This document shows, one piece after another, positions 17,742 through 27,439 of a DNA stretch of 64,000 bases (position 1 is the stretch's first letter; each line of letters starts with the position of its first letter). Location of the stretch: positions 124,001 through 188,000 of the forward strand of contig NZ_WESC01000001.1 of assembly GCF_009184905.1 (NCBI RefSeq), given 5' to 3'. Source of the stretch: Parvibaculum sedimenti (GTDB taxonomy: Bacteria > Pseudomonadota > Alphaproteobacteria > Parvibaculales > Parvibaculaceae). The notes beneath the pieces were generated by a model. It saw nothing but the letters and a program-made list of their open reading frames with translations. It searched no databases and was not told the origin of the DNA. The position numbers were made by a program, and so were the translations under genes.

Positions 17742-17900
17742 ATGCCGAACTCCGACAAGAAGAAACCTGCGCCGCAAAAGAACGACATCGTCGACGAGGC
17801 CGGCGAAGAGACCTTTCCGGCAAGTGACCCGCCCCCCTGGACGGGCACCCATGCGGGCGAGCCGAAACACGCTGCCGGCCAGCAAAAGAAAAAGCACTGA
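17742..17900 (+). CDS. 52-residue protein with FPASDPPPW motif
   Basis: Small soluble, lysine- and proline-rich protein. It starts with a run of polar residues, then DIVDEAGEETFPASDPPPWTG, then a basic tail. The EAGEE-FPASDPP-W core recurs in short uncharacterised proteins of alphaproteobacteria. A perfect AGGAGG (17731-17736) five bases before the ATG strongly supports translation. The stop is 7 bases from the convergent GST gene. Probably intrinsically disordered; the role is unknown. Confidence 0.7.
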   Translation: MPNSDKKKPAPQKNDIVDEAGEETFPASDPPPWTGTHAGEPKHAAGQQKKKH

Positions 17901-17907
17901 CTGGCGA

Positions 17908-18642
17908 TCAGGCGGCAGCCTTGAACCGGCGCGGCAGCCGTGTCGAGGCAAAGAGCTCGCCCATGCGTTCCGTGTGAGCGACGAGGTTCGTATGGCCGAG
18001 TGCAGCGTCCTTCAGCGGGCTCGCGATGTCCGGACCGATGATGTTCACGAGAAACCCATACATCGTGACATCGGCAAGCGTCGGCGCTTCGCCGAAGAGG
18101 AATGGATTGTCGCCGAGAAAGGCTGAGAGCGCGGCGAGGTCATGCGCGCCTAGCGCGTAGACTTCCTCGCGCGTATGCCTGTCGATGCCATGACCGTCCA
18201 GCTTCTGCCGCGCCGTCTTCCGCGCCATATGGGGGATGAGCCTGCGCATCGGCCAGGGTAGCGCCGCGAAAAAGAGCGGCCTGATGACATCCCAGCCTTT
18301 CGGTTCCATCCAGCGGCTGTAGACCATCACCCAATAGAGCCGCTCCTCGATCATGCGCTGCAGGGCGTGGCTTTCGGCCCGCTGCCGTGCGTTGAGGCCG
18401 CGATCGAGGTCAAGCCCGTGACGCAACTTCAGAAGGTCGAGGATGAGCGCCGAATCGCCGACGCGCTCACCGTCGATTTCGACGAAGGGAACCTTGTGCT
18501 TGGGCCCGGCGGCGGGATTGGGAACCAGCTCTGTCTCATAGGCGAGGCCGGAAAGCCGAAGCGCGCATTCGAGCTTGACGCAGAATGGGCTGGCATTGGG
18601 CGTGCCCTTGAGGGTCGGGGGGAACTGGTAAAGACGGATCAT
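17908..18642 (-). CDS. Glutathione S-transferase family protein
   Basis: 244 residues. The N-terminal thioredoxin-like domain runs from RLYQFPP through SPFCVKLECALRLSGLAYE to KHKVPFVEIDGERVGDS, the segment that binds the glutathione glutamyl moiety. The C-terminal helical domain ends with GEAPTLADVTMYGFLVNI. The cysteine in SPFC lies where catalytic Ser/Cys residues sit in many bacterial GSTs. The substrate is unknown. It is divergent from a WYL-domain regulator and shares a 103-base promoter region with it, so local regulation is likely. Confidence 0.85.
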   Translation of the reverse strand: MIRLYQFPPTLKGTPNASPFCVKLECALRLSGLAYETELVPNPAAGPKHKVPFVEIDGERVGDSALILDLLKLRHGLDLDRGLNARQRAESHALQRMIEERLYWVMVYSRWMEPKGWDVIRPLFFAALPWPMRRLIPHMARKTARQKLDGHGIDRHTREEVYALGAHDLAALSAFLGDNPFLFGEAPTLADVTMYGFLVNIIGPDIASPLKDAALGHTNLVAHTERMGELFASTRLPRRFKAAA

Positions 18643-18674
18643 GGTGCTCTCTCCTCTGTTGTCTTTCCCCCTTA

Positions 18675-18705
18675 TACTGACAGGCTACTGACACCATGCC
18701 GTCAG
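18675..18705. promoter_or_regulatory. Candidate operator between the GST and WYL-regulator genes
   Basis: TACTGACA occurs twice (18675-18682 and 18686-18693), 11 bases apart, i.e. on the same helix face. The second copy also forms an inverted pair CTGAC/GTCAG (18688-18692 and 18701-18705). The position in the divergent promoter fits autoregulation by the adjacent regulator; this is inference. Confidence 0.4.
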
Positions 18706-18745
18706 CAGAGATCTGCGACACTTGAATGTGTGAAGGGAGATTGCG

Positions 18746-19438
18746 ATGCGTCGCGCCGACCGGCTGTTCGACATCATCGAGTTTCTGCGCCGCAACAAGC
18801 GCGTGGTGACCGCGCAGGAGCTTGGCGCGGAGCTGGAGGTCTCCGTACGTACGATTTATCGCGACATTGCCGATTTGCAGGCAAGCCGCGTGCCCATCGA
18901 GGGTGAGGCGGGCCTCGGCTATGTGTTGCGCGCTGGCTACGAATTGCCGCCTCTGATGTTCACGGAAGATGAAATCGAGGCGCTGGTTCTCGGCGCGCGC
19001 ATGGTCAGGGCCTGGGGCGATGCGAATTTTACGCAAGCCGCCGATGCGGCGCTTGCCAGGATCACGGCGATATTGCCCGAGCGGCTGACACGAATAGCCG
19101 AGACGAGCCGCGTCACCGTCGCGCCGGCGCGTGGCATGGATGCTTTCAACAAGCACCTCACACCTATTCGCCGCGCCATCCGCGACCAGCGAAAGCTCGT
19201 CATGGATTACGCGGCGCTGTCCGATGAGCGCACCAGCCGCACTGTGCGCCCGCTAGGCCTGGCCTTTTTCGGTCCGTTCTGGATGCTTGCGGCCTGGTGT
19301 GAACTGCGCCGCGATTTCCGCACCTTCCGTATCGAGCGTATAGCCACACTCAAGCTGAGCGATGAGACATTTCGCGACGAAACGGGAAAGACGATCGAGG
19401 ATTTTTACGCCCGGCCGGACATGCCTCGTTCGCGCTAG
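18746..19438 (+). CDS. YafY-type transcriptional regulator (HTH_11 plus WYL domain)
   Basis: 230 residues. The N-terminal winged helix-turn-helix (residues about 1-60) has RLFDIIEFLRRNKRVVTAQEL and VSVRTIYRDIADLQ. The C-terminal WYL-type ligand-binding domain covers about 135-225, with LVMDYAALSDERTSRTVRPL and FWMLAAWCELRRDFRTFRI. WYL regulators usually repress and respond to small ligands or nucleic acids. Its likely target is the divergent GST gene. The 3' end converges with the CoA-transferase gene with four bases between stops. Confidence 0.87.
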   Translation: MRRADRLFDIIEFLRRNKRVVTAQELGAELEVSVRTIYRDIADLQASRVPIEGEAGLGYVLRAGYELPPLMFTEDEIEALVLGARMVRAWGDANFTQAADAALARITAILPERLTRIAETSRVTVAPARGMDAFNKHLTPIRRAIRDQRKLVMDYAALSDERTSRTVRPLGLAFFGPFWMLAAWCELRRDFRTFRIERIATLKLSDETFRDETGKTIEDFYARPDMPRSR

Positions 19439-19442
19439 GCGT

Positions 19443-20936
19443 TCAGTCCTTCATCATCGTGCCGCGCTCGCGCAACGCCGCATGCCAGGAGAGCGCTTCC
19501 TCGATGACGTGTGGTGTGTGCCCGTCGCGCGCGGCCGCGCGGGTGTAATAGTCGGCCAGAGCGTCGCGATAGGAGGGGTGAGCGCAATTCCGGATGACGA
19601 GGGCGGCGCGTTCGCGCGGCGCCAGGCCGCGCAAATCGGCAAGACCCTGTTCGGTGATCAGGATGCCGACATCATGTTCCGTATGATCGACATGGCTGAC
19701 CATCGGCACGACGCTTGAAATCTTTCCATCCTTCGCCGTCGATTTGGTGACGAAGATCGACAGAAATCCGTTGCGCGCAAAGTCGCCTGAACCGCCGATG
19801 CCGTTCATCATGTGTGTGCCGCCGACATGGGTCGAGTTGACATTGCCATAGATGTCGAATTCGAGCGCCGTGTTGATGGCGATGACGCCGAGACGACGCA
19901 CCACTTCCGGATGATTGCTGATCTCCTGCGGGCGCAGCAGAAGGCGGCCTTTATAGGCGCCGATATTCGGCATGACTTCGTCGTGCTTTTCGGCGGACAG
20001 CGTGATCGACGACGCGGAAGCAAAGACGAGCTTGCCCGCGTCGAAGAGATCGAAGGTCGAATCCTGCAAGACCTCCGAATACATTTTGAGGTCATGAAAT
20101 GGCGAGTCGATGAGTCCGTGCAGAACGGCGTTGGCGACCGAGCCGATGCCCGCCTGAAGCGGACGGAGATCCGTGCCCATGCGGCCCATCTTCACTTCGT
20201 GCCTGAGAAATTCGATCAGGTGGCCGGCAATGGCGCGCGTCTCGTCATCGGGCGGTGTCACCTTGGCGGAGCTATCGAGCTTCTCGGTGATGACGATGGC
20301 AGCGATCTTCTCCGGCGGGATCTGAATATAGGGAAGGCCCGCCCGGCCTTCCGGCGCGACGATGGGGATCGGTTCGCGATGGGGCCGCTTCGTCGGAATG
20401 TAGATGTCGTGCAAGCCCTCCAGCAGCAGCGGCTGGGTGAGGTTGATCTCGACGATGACTTTGGGCGCGAGGATGGCAAAGCTCGCCGAATTGCCGACCG
20501 ACGTCGTCGGCACGATGCCGCCCGTCTCGGTGATGGCGACGGCCTCGACGATGGCGATATCGATATCGGGGAGCTGATGGGTGCGCAGCATCTCGACCGT
20601 CTCGGAGAGATGCTGATCGACGAACATCACCTCGCCGGCATTGATCGCCTTGCGCAGGCCCGGATCGGACTGGAAAGGAATCCGCCGCGAGAGCAGGTGG
20701 GCTTCGGCGAACGTCTTGTCGAGATCATTGCCGAGCGAGGCGCCCGTCATCAGCGTGATCTTCATGGGCTCGCGTTTGGCGCGTTCGGCAAGTGCCAGCG
20801 GAACGGCTTTGGCCTCGCCGGCGCGCGTGAAGCCGCTCATGCCGACGGTCATGCCGTCGCGGATGAGAAGCGCTGCTTCGTCGGCGGTGACGATGCGATT
20901 ATAGAGGCCGGCGTTGCGAATGCGATCGCGATACAT
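19443..20936 (-). CDS. Acetyl-CoA hydrolase/transferase family protein, probable succinyl-CoA:acetate CoA-transferase
   Basis: 497-residue enzyme of the acetyl-CoA hydrolase/transferase family. It opens with GMTVGMSGFTRAGEAKAVP and has LQAGIGSVANAVL and then MYSEVLQDS, whose glutamate aligns with the catalytic Glu that forms the glutamyl-CoA intermediate. GGSGDFARNGFLSIF and ITEQGLADLRGLAPRERA complete the C-terminal domain. Length and motifs favour a transferase of the AarC/ScpC kind, moving CoA between succinate and acetate or propionate, over a hydrolase. Downstream of pckA but separated from it by a strong terminator, so it is probably transcribed separately. Confidence 0.85.
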   Translation of the reverse strand: MYRDRIRNAGLYNRIVTADEAALLIRDGMTVGMSGFTRAGEAKAVPLALAERAKREPMKITLMTGASLGNDLDKTFAEAHLLSRRIPFQSDPGLRKAINAGEVMFVDQHLSETVEMLRTHQLPDIDIAIVEAVAITETGGIVPTTSVGNSASFAILAPKVIVEINLTQPLLLEGLHDIYIPTKRPHREPIPIVAPEGRAGLPYIQIPPEKIAAIVITEKLDSSAKVTPPDDETRAIAGHLIEFLRHEVKMGRMGTDLRPLQAGIGSVANAVLHGLIDSPFHDLKMYSEVLQDSTFDLFDAGKLVFASASSITLSAEKHDEVMPNIGAYKGRLLLRPQEISNHPEVVRRLGVIAINTALEFDIYGNVNSTHVGGTHMMNGIGGSGDFARNGFLSIFVTKSTAKDGKISSVVPMVSHVDHTEHDVGILITEQGLADLRGLAPRERAALVIRNCAHPSYRDALADYYTRAAARDGHTPHVIEEALSWHAALRERGTMMKD

Positions 20937-20954
20937 TTTCGTCCCATGAACTAA

Positions 20955-20996
20955 AAAGCAAGAAGCCCGGACCTTTCGGTCCGGGCTTCTTTATTT
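20955..20996 (-). terminator. Strong intrinsic terminator downstream of pckA
   Basis: A perfect 12-bp stem GAAGCCCGGACC (20962-20973) / GGTCCGGGCTTC (20978-20989) with a four-base loop. On the minus strand it is followed by TTGCTTTTT. A T-rich TTTATTT on the other side could make it work on the plus strand too. It separates pckA from the CoA-transferase gene. Confidence 0.88.
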
Positions 20997-21012
20997 CAGG
21001 CAGCGGTCAGGG

Positions 21013-22626
<1,614 letters not shown>

Positions 22627-23274
22627 ACCTTTTCTCCTGTGATGCTCTTGGCAGCGCCGGTCGCCGTGTCGGGCTTCGGGTTCGGGAGCCGGTGCGGAGT
22701 CTCTGCCGTCGCCGGAATTTTCGGGAACCGCCGGTGTGTTGCTGCCTCGTCTTCCAAAATGTTTCGGTCGTCTTTGCCTGGTCGTCTGGGCGGCCGCATA
22801 GGGCCGTAGAAATAAGGCGGGATTATAGCATGGCCGGGCACGTCCCTCGGGGCGGCCCGCCGCCAATGCGGCTTGTTCTTGCGGGGGGTGATGGCGGCCG
22901 GCAAAAGTCCCGCCGCAGCCCGGTTTCCCCCGGTGTTCCCGTTCAGATTTGCGCGCACCATAATTGCCCGGCATTGCTGGTGCAACTGGCGCGAAAAGAA
23001 TGATTCTCAAACCCGTCGGCGCCGGCCCGCCGGGGCAAGCCGTTCATGCTATGTGCTTGTGGCGCGGCGGCGCCGTCGGTCCTCGTCGGATTATGGGCAC
23101 GATGCATGGCGTGCCTTCGCGCAAGTGCTTATACTGCCGCCACATTTTAGGCCAAAAGCGACCCTAAGCCTTCCCGGGCTTTGCTCATGAAGCCACACAG
23201 GCCCGATGCCTGCCCAAGGGGACCCGCGGATGGACAATGTTGGAAACGAAGCTCTTGAAAAGGGACGGGGCCAA
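22627..23274. promoter_or_regulatory. 648-base divergent intergenic region between pckA and chvI
   Basis: No credible gene seen on either strand. It contains the minus-strand TATAAT (22822-22827) that would give pckA a leader of about 190 bases, and a weak plus-strand TATACT (23130-23135) before chvI. The long spacing leaves room for several regulator sites or a small RNA, but I see no distinct structured element. Confidence 0.45.
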
Positions 23275-23979
23275 ATGCCAACCATCGCGCTGGTTGACGA
23301 TGACCGTAATATTCTCACCTCGGTGAGCATGGCGCTCGAGGCCGAGGGCTATCACGTCCAGACCTATACGGACGGCGCGGCCGCGCTGGCGGGGCTTGCC
23401 GCCAATCCGCCGGATGTCGCCGTCTTCGACATCAAGATGCCGCGCATGGACGGCATGGAGCTTCTGCGCAGGCTACGCCAGAAGTCTGACCTGCCGGTGA
23501 TCTTCCTGACCTCCAAGGATGATGAGATCGACGAGCTTTTCGGCCTGCGCATGGGCGCGGACGACTATATCCGCAAGCCTTTCTCGCAGCGCCTTCTGGT
23601 TGAGCGCGTGAAGGCGGTGTTGCGCCGGGCGAGCCCCAAGGTCGAAGGCGTGGCCGCCGAAGGCGGCGCGGAAAAGATCGTGCTCGAGCGCGGAAAGCTT
23701 GTCCTCGATCCCGAGCGCCATTCCTGCACCTGGGACGGCAAGCCGGTTGTCCTCACTGTCACCGAATTCCTGATCCTTCAGGCGCTCGCGCAGCGGCCGG
23801 GCTATGTGAAGAGCCGCGACTCCCTCATGGACGCGGCCTATGACGATCAGGTCTATGTGGACGACCGGACCATCGACAGCCACATCAAGCGCCTGCGCAA
23901 GAAGTTCAAGGAAGTCGACGACGATTTCGATGCGATCGAGACGCTTTATGGCGTCGGCTATCGCTATCGTGAAGCCTGA
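23275..23979 (+). CDS. chvI: ChvI-family response regulator (OmpR class)
   Basis: 234-residue cytoplasmic regulator. The receiver domain starts [16 protein letters not shown] and has the phosphoacceptor aspartate D52 in [13 protein letters not shown] and the conserved lysine in YIRKPFSQ. The winged-helix output domain covers about 130-230, with [16 protein letters not shown] and YGVGYRY. The N-terminus is diagnostic of the ChvI/BvrR/ExoR-linked family, which controls acid and envelope-stress responses. ATG 23275 matches the family start; an upstream in-frame ATG adds 23 unrelated residues. chvG follows 32 bases later. Confidence 0.93.
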   Translation: MPTIALVDDDRNILTSVSMALEAEGYHVQTYTDGAAALAGLAANPPDVAVFDIKMPRMDGMELLRRLRQKSDLPVIFLTSKDDEIDELFGLRMGADDYIRKPFSQRLLVERVKAVLRRASPKVEGVAAEGGAEKIVLERGKLVLDPERHSCTWDGKPVVLTVTEFLILQALAQRPGYVKSRDSLMDAAYDDQVYVDDRTIDSHIKRLRKKFKEVDDDFDAIETLYGVGYRYREA

Positions 23980-24011
23980 AGGCTGCGAGGTCCCGCCCGG
24001 ATGACACCGAA

Positions 24012-25853
24012 ATGGCGAGCGTGAGCGAGCATGAGGTTCCGCCACCGGCGGTGCGGCATTCCGCCGCGCCGGAGGGGAAAGCTGCTTCCAGCACTTCGCC
24101 GCGCCCGCACGGCGATTTTAGGCGCATGGCCGAGCGGCTGATTGCGGCGGTTTTCAACGGGTTTCGCGGCTTTCTGCTGCGCGGGCGCTTTTCCAGCCTG
24201 ACGCGTCGCATCGTCGCCTTCAACGTCGTCGCGCTGTGCGTACTGGTCAGCGGCGTTCTCTATCTCAATCAGTTTCGCGAGGGCCTGATCGATGCGCGGC
24301 GCCAGAGCCTTCTGACGCAGGCCGAGATCATCGCCGGCGCCATCGCCGAAAGCGCGACATCGGCGCAGGATGCGCAGGTCGTCGATCCGCTGGAGCGCCG
24401 CCGGAAGCCGCGCGACATCCGCCCCCCGGTTCCTGCCGGCGACATGGATACCGATGAGGATGCGAGCGAGCTGCCGATCATTCCGGAGAACGCTGCCCCG
24501 ATCCTGCGCCGCCTCGTCCTGCCGACACAGACCCGAGCCCGCCTTTACGACAAGGACGGTTGGCTTATTCTCGACTCGCGCCAGCTTACCGCCTCTGGTC
24601 AGATCGTTGCCTTCGAACTGCCGCCGCCCGCAGGCGCCGAAGCGCCCGGCCCGCTCGGACGCCTGCGCGACAAGCTGCTTGGTCTTCTCCCCGGGCGCGA
24701 CCTCGAGCGCTACAAGGAAGCGGGCAGCCAGAACGGCACGATCTACAGCGAGGTCACACGCGCGCTGCGCGGCATTCCTTCGAGCATGGAGCGCGTCAAC
24801 GATCGCGGCGAGCTCATTGTCTCCGTTGCCGTGCCGATCCAGCGCTACCGCGCTGTGCTCGGCACACTGATGCTTTCGACGCGCGGCGGCGACATTGACG
24901 CCATCGTGCGCGCCGAGCGTCTGGCGATCATGCAGCTCTTCCTGGTCGATCTGGGTGTTACCATTCTGCTCTCCGTTCTGCTGGCGGGTACCATCGCCGA
25001 GCCGGTGCGGCGGCTTGCGGAATCTGCCGAGATCGTGCGCCGGGGCAAGACGCGCCGCGCCCAGATTCCGGACTTCACCGCGCGGCGCGACGAGATCGGC
25101 GAATTGTCAGGCGCGCTGCGCGACATGACGAATGCGCTCTACCGCCGCATGGATGCGATCGAAAGTTTCGCCGCCGATGTTGCGCATGAACTGAAGAACC
25201 CGCTGACATCGCTCAGGAGCGCCATCGAGACCTTCACGCTGGCGAAGGACGAGAAGGCCAAGGCGCGGCTGATGCAGATCATTCAGGACGATGTGCGTCG
25301 CATCGATCGGCTCATCAGTGATATCTCCAATGCCTCGCGCCTCGATGCCGAGTTGTCGCGCGAGGAGATGGAAGACGTCAACGTCGCGACGCTGCTCGAA
25401 ACCGTCTGCGATCTTTTCACGGAGACGGGCGCCAGCGGCTCTGCCCGCGTCGTGCTCGACATCGAGGCAGGGCCGCATGGGCGCGCGGGCATGATCGTGA
25501 AGGGCTTTGACATGCGGCTTGGTCAGGTCATGCGCAATCTCATCGACAATGCGCTGTCCTTCAGCCCGGAAGGCGGTATCGTGCGTGTCTCGGCCGCGCG
25601 GGTGCCGGGTCGCATCGTCATTCGCGTCGAGGATGAGGGGCAGGGCATTTCGCCCGACAATTTCGAGCGCATCTTTGACCGTTTCCATACCGACCGGCCG
25701 GACAGCTTCGGCGAACACTCGGGCCTCGGCCTTGCCATCTCCAAGCAGATTGTCGAGGCACATCGCGGCACCATCTGTGCCGAGAACCGTCTGGAGGATG
25801 GCGGCGTCACGGGCGCCCGGTTCATCGTCGAATTGCCCACGACCTCGAGCTGA
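24012..25853 (+). CDS. chvG: ChvG-family sensor histidine kinase
   Basis: 613-residue membrane sensor. An N-terminal cytoplasmic segment is followed by a first transmembrane helix (about 66-84), a roughly 220-residue periplasmic sensor region, a second helix (about 310-330), a HAMP linker, the H-box FAADVAHELKNPLTSLRSA with phosphoacceptor H392, N-box RNLIDNAL and G-boxes DEGQGI and HSGLGLAIS. It phosphorylates ChvI. In relatives it is held in check by periplasmic ExoR; no exoR is in this window. hprK starts seven bases after its stop. Confidence 0.93.
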   Translation: MASVSEHEVPPPAVRHSAAPEGKAASSTSPRPHGDFRRMAERLIAAVFNGFRGFLLRGRFSSLTRRIVAFNVVALCVLVSGVLYLNQFREGLIDARRQSLLTQAEIIAGAIAESATSAQDAQVVDPLERRRKPRDIRPPVPAGDMDTDEDASELPIIPENAAPILRRLVLPTQTRARLYDKDGWLILDSRQLTASGQIVAFELPPPAGAEAPGPLGRLRDKLLGLLPGRDLERYKEAGSQNGTIYSEVTRALRGIPSSMERVNDRGELIVSVAVPIQRYRAVLGTLMLSTRGGDIDAIVRAERLAIMQLFLVDLGVTILLSVLLAGTIAEPVRRLAESAEIVRRGKTRRAQIPDFTARRDEIGELSGALRDMTNALYRRMDAIESFAADVAHELKNPLTSLRSAIETFTLAKDEKAKARLMQIIQDDVRRIDRLISDISNASRLDAELSREEMEDVNVATLLETVCDLFTETGASGSARVVLDIEAGPHGRAGMIVKGFDMRLGQVMRNLIDNALSFSPEGGIVRVSAARVPGRIVIRVEDEGQGISPDNFERIFDRFHTDRPDSFGEHSGLGLAISKQIVEAHRGTICAENRLEDGGVTGARFIVELPTTSS

Positions 25854-25860
25854 GCGGCGT

Positions 25861-26343
25861 ATGACAGTCTTCATGCACGGCACCTGCGTCCTGATCGGTC
25901 CCCGCGCCGTTTTGCTTCGGGGGCCATCCGGCGCCGGCAAGTCCGATCTTGCCTTGCGGCTCATCAGCAGCGAGGGGCCGAGCGCCATGTTGGTCGCCGA
26001 TGATCAGGTGGCTTTGAAGGTTGAACAGGGCCGCCTCGTCGCCTCGCCGCCCGCGGCGCTGGCGGGACTTCTGGAAATCCGCGGCCTCGGCCTGTTGCCG
26101 CTCCCCTTCGCTCCGCAGGCTGAAGTGGCGCTGGCGGTCGATCTGGTCCCCCGGGAGGAGGTGCCCCGAATGCCGGAGCCGCGTTTTCTCAGCATTGAGG
26201 GGGTAGAGCTTCCCCTCATCGCGCTCCACGCATTTGACCTGACGGCGGCAGACCGGGTACGTCTCGCGCTGGAAACCATCCCGGTCGGGGGCTTTCCCGG
26301 AAACGACGGACGCCTCGGCGGAGGCGCCGGCTTCGGTCGGTGA
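25861..26343 (+). CDS. hprK: HPr kinase/phosphorylase, short alphaproteobacterial form
   Basis: 160-residue protein that is only the C-terminal catalytic domain of HprK; Firmicutes enzymes are about 310 residues. The P-loop RGPSGAGKSDLALRL (K27) and the downstream LEIRGLGLL segment of the signature region are present. It should phosphorylate, and perhaps dephosphorylate, the serine of the HPr encoded two genes downstream. The ATG follows chvG by seven bases, so it belongs to the chvI-chvG transcript. About 140 non-coding bases separate it from the EIIA gene. Confidence 0.9.
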   Translation: MTVFMHGTCVLIGPRAVLLRGPSGAGKSDLALRLISSEGPSAMLVADDQVALKVEQGRLVASPPAALAGLLEIRGLGLLPLPFAPQAEVALAVDLVPREEVPRMPEPRFLSIEGVELPLIALHAFDLTAADRVRLALETIPVGGFPGNDGRLGGGAGFGR

Positions 26344-26484
26344 TTGGGGCCCGTGATCTTTGTATTTGGGTGTCTCCATGCGCTTGTCTTTTGAGCGCGA
26401 TTGGAGGCACGATACGCCCCTCCGCGGGGGCGCGGCCGGCGATCCAGCCTGCGTATTGGGCCGGGACGGCGAAGAGGGCTATTG

Positions 26485-26892
26485 ATGATCGGACTAGTAC
26501 TGGTAACCCACGGCGCTTTGGCCAGCCAATTCGTTGCGGCCATGGAACATGTGGTGGGCGCGCAGCGGCAGGTCGAGGCAATTTGCATCGGTCCTGACGA
26601 TGACATGGAGCAGCGCCGCCGCGATATTCTCGATGCGGTGGCCAGCGCGGATTCCGGTGACGGCGTCATTCTTCTTACCGACATGTTCGGCGGCACGCCC
26701 TCGAACCTCGCCATCTCGGTCATGGACAAGGCGAAGGTCGAAGTGATCGCGGGCGTGAACCTTCCCATGCTCATCAAACTCGCAAGTGTGCGCGATCACG
26801 CGAGCCTCGGTGAAGCGGTCGATCTTGCGCAGGAATCGGGCCGCAAATACATCTCGATCGCGAGCCGCGTTCTTGCGGGCGATGGGGCCTGA
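26485..26892 (+). CDS. PTS EIIA component, mannose family
   Basis: 135-residue EIIA(Man)-fold protein. It starts MIGLVLVTHGALASQF with the phosphorylatable histidine H9, followed by GVILLTDMFGGTPSNLA, the segment that surrounds the active site. No sugar-specific EIIB/EIIC is encoded nearby, so this belongs to the regulatory PTS branch of alphaproteobacteria, where phosphate passes from EI(Ntr) through HPr to EIIA without sugar uptake. HPr follows after five bases. Confidence 0.9.
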   Translation: MIGLVLVTHGALASQFVAAMEHVVGAQRQVEAICIGPDDDMEQRRRDILDAVASADSGDGVILLTDMFGGTPSNLAISVMDKAKVEVIAGVNLPMLIKLASVRDHASLGEAVDLAQESGRKYISIASRVLAGDGA

Positions 26893-26897
26893 ACCTT

Positions 26898-27200
26898 ATG
26901 CCTGCAGATGCCGAGGCTGAAGCGAGCCGCCCCGAAAGCCGCCTTCTCAATATCGTGAACACGCGCGGCCTGCATGCGCGGGCATCGGCCAAATTCGTTC
27001 AGTGTGCAGAGAAATTCGACGCCGAGGTCAAGGTCTCGAAGGAAGGGAACTCCGTCTCCGGCACGTCGATCATGGGCCTGATGATGCTCGCCGCCGGGCC
27101 TGGCTGCTGCATCCTGATCGAGGCTGAAGGTCCGGAGGCCAAAGCCGCGCTCGATGCGCTGGAAGCTCTGGTGTCCGACGGTTTCGGCGAACGCGACTAA
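26898..27200 (+). CDS. ptsH: HPr phosphocarrier protein
   Basis: 100-residue HPr with a ten-residue N-terminal extension. Phosphocarrier histidine H26 is in GLHARASAKF and the HprK target serine S57 is in GTSIMGLMML, at the canonical 31-residue spacing (His15/Ser46). Both sites are intact, so it can be regulated by EI and by HprK. It ends the chvI-chvG-hprK-EIIA-ptsH run and is followed by a terminator. Confidence 0.92.
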   Translation: MPADAEAEASRPESRLLNIVNTRGLHARASAKFVQCAEKFDAEVKVSKEGNSVSGTSIMGLMMLAAGPGCCILIEAEGPEAKAALDALEALVSDGFGERD

Positions 27201-27249
27201 CATCATCCCAACGGCCGGCGGTCGCCGCCGTTTCACGATGTCCCACCAT

Positions 27250-27280
27250 GGCCCGCTCGCGAGAGGCGGGCCTTTTCATT
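27250..27280 (+). terminator. Intrinsic terminator after ptsH
   Basis: A 7-bp GC stem GGCCCGC (27250-27256) / GCGGGCC (27266-27272) with a nine-base loop is followed by TTTTCATTT. It lies about 50 bases past the ptsH stop and before the ahcY promoter region. Confidence 0.8.
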
Positions 27281-27330
27281 TGTGGCGGCGCAAAGCCGGT
27301 TCGCTTCGCGCCGAAGCGGTATGGAAAATG

Positions 27331-27352
27331 GATATAAAGATTTCTTTATATC
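27331..27352. promoter_or_regulatory. 22-base palindromic operator candidate upstream of ahcY
   Basis: GATATAAAGA and TCTTTATATC form a perfect 10-bp inverted repeat around a two-base centre, an AT-rich island in GC-rich DNA, 88 bases before the ahcY ATG. Methionine-cycle genes of alphaproteobacteria are known targets of ArsR-type SahR regulators that bind AT-rich palindromes; assignment to SahR is inference. Confidence 0.6.
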
Positions 27353-27439
27353 TCTCTTGCCCCTCCCCGGCGCCGCTGTTATAAGGCACCACCTTGGCCG
27401 GATTTTGCCCGGCTGCAGCCCATTTTCGAAGGAGCCCCC

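Noticed and set aside
22627-23010. 128-codon N-terminal extension of pckA
   Set aside because: No similarity to PckA, while the GTG at 22626 has a good ribosome-binding site and gives normal length.
26415-26432. GC hairpin between hprK and the EIIA gene as a terminator
   Set aside because: Six-base stem without a T-run; the flanking genes are expected to be one transcript.
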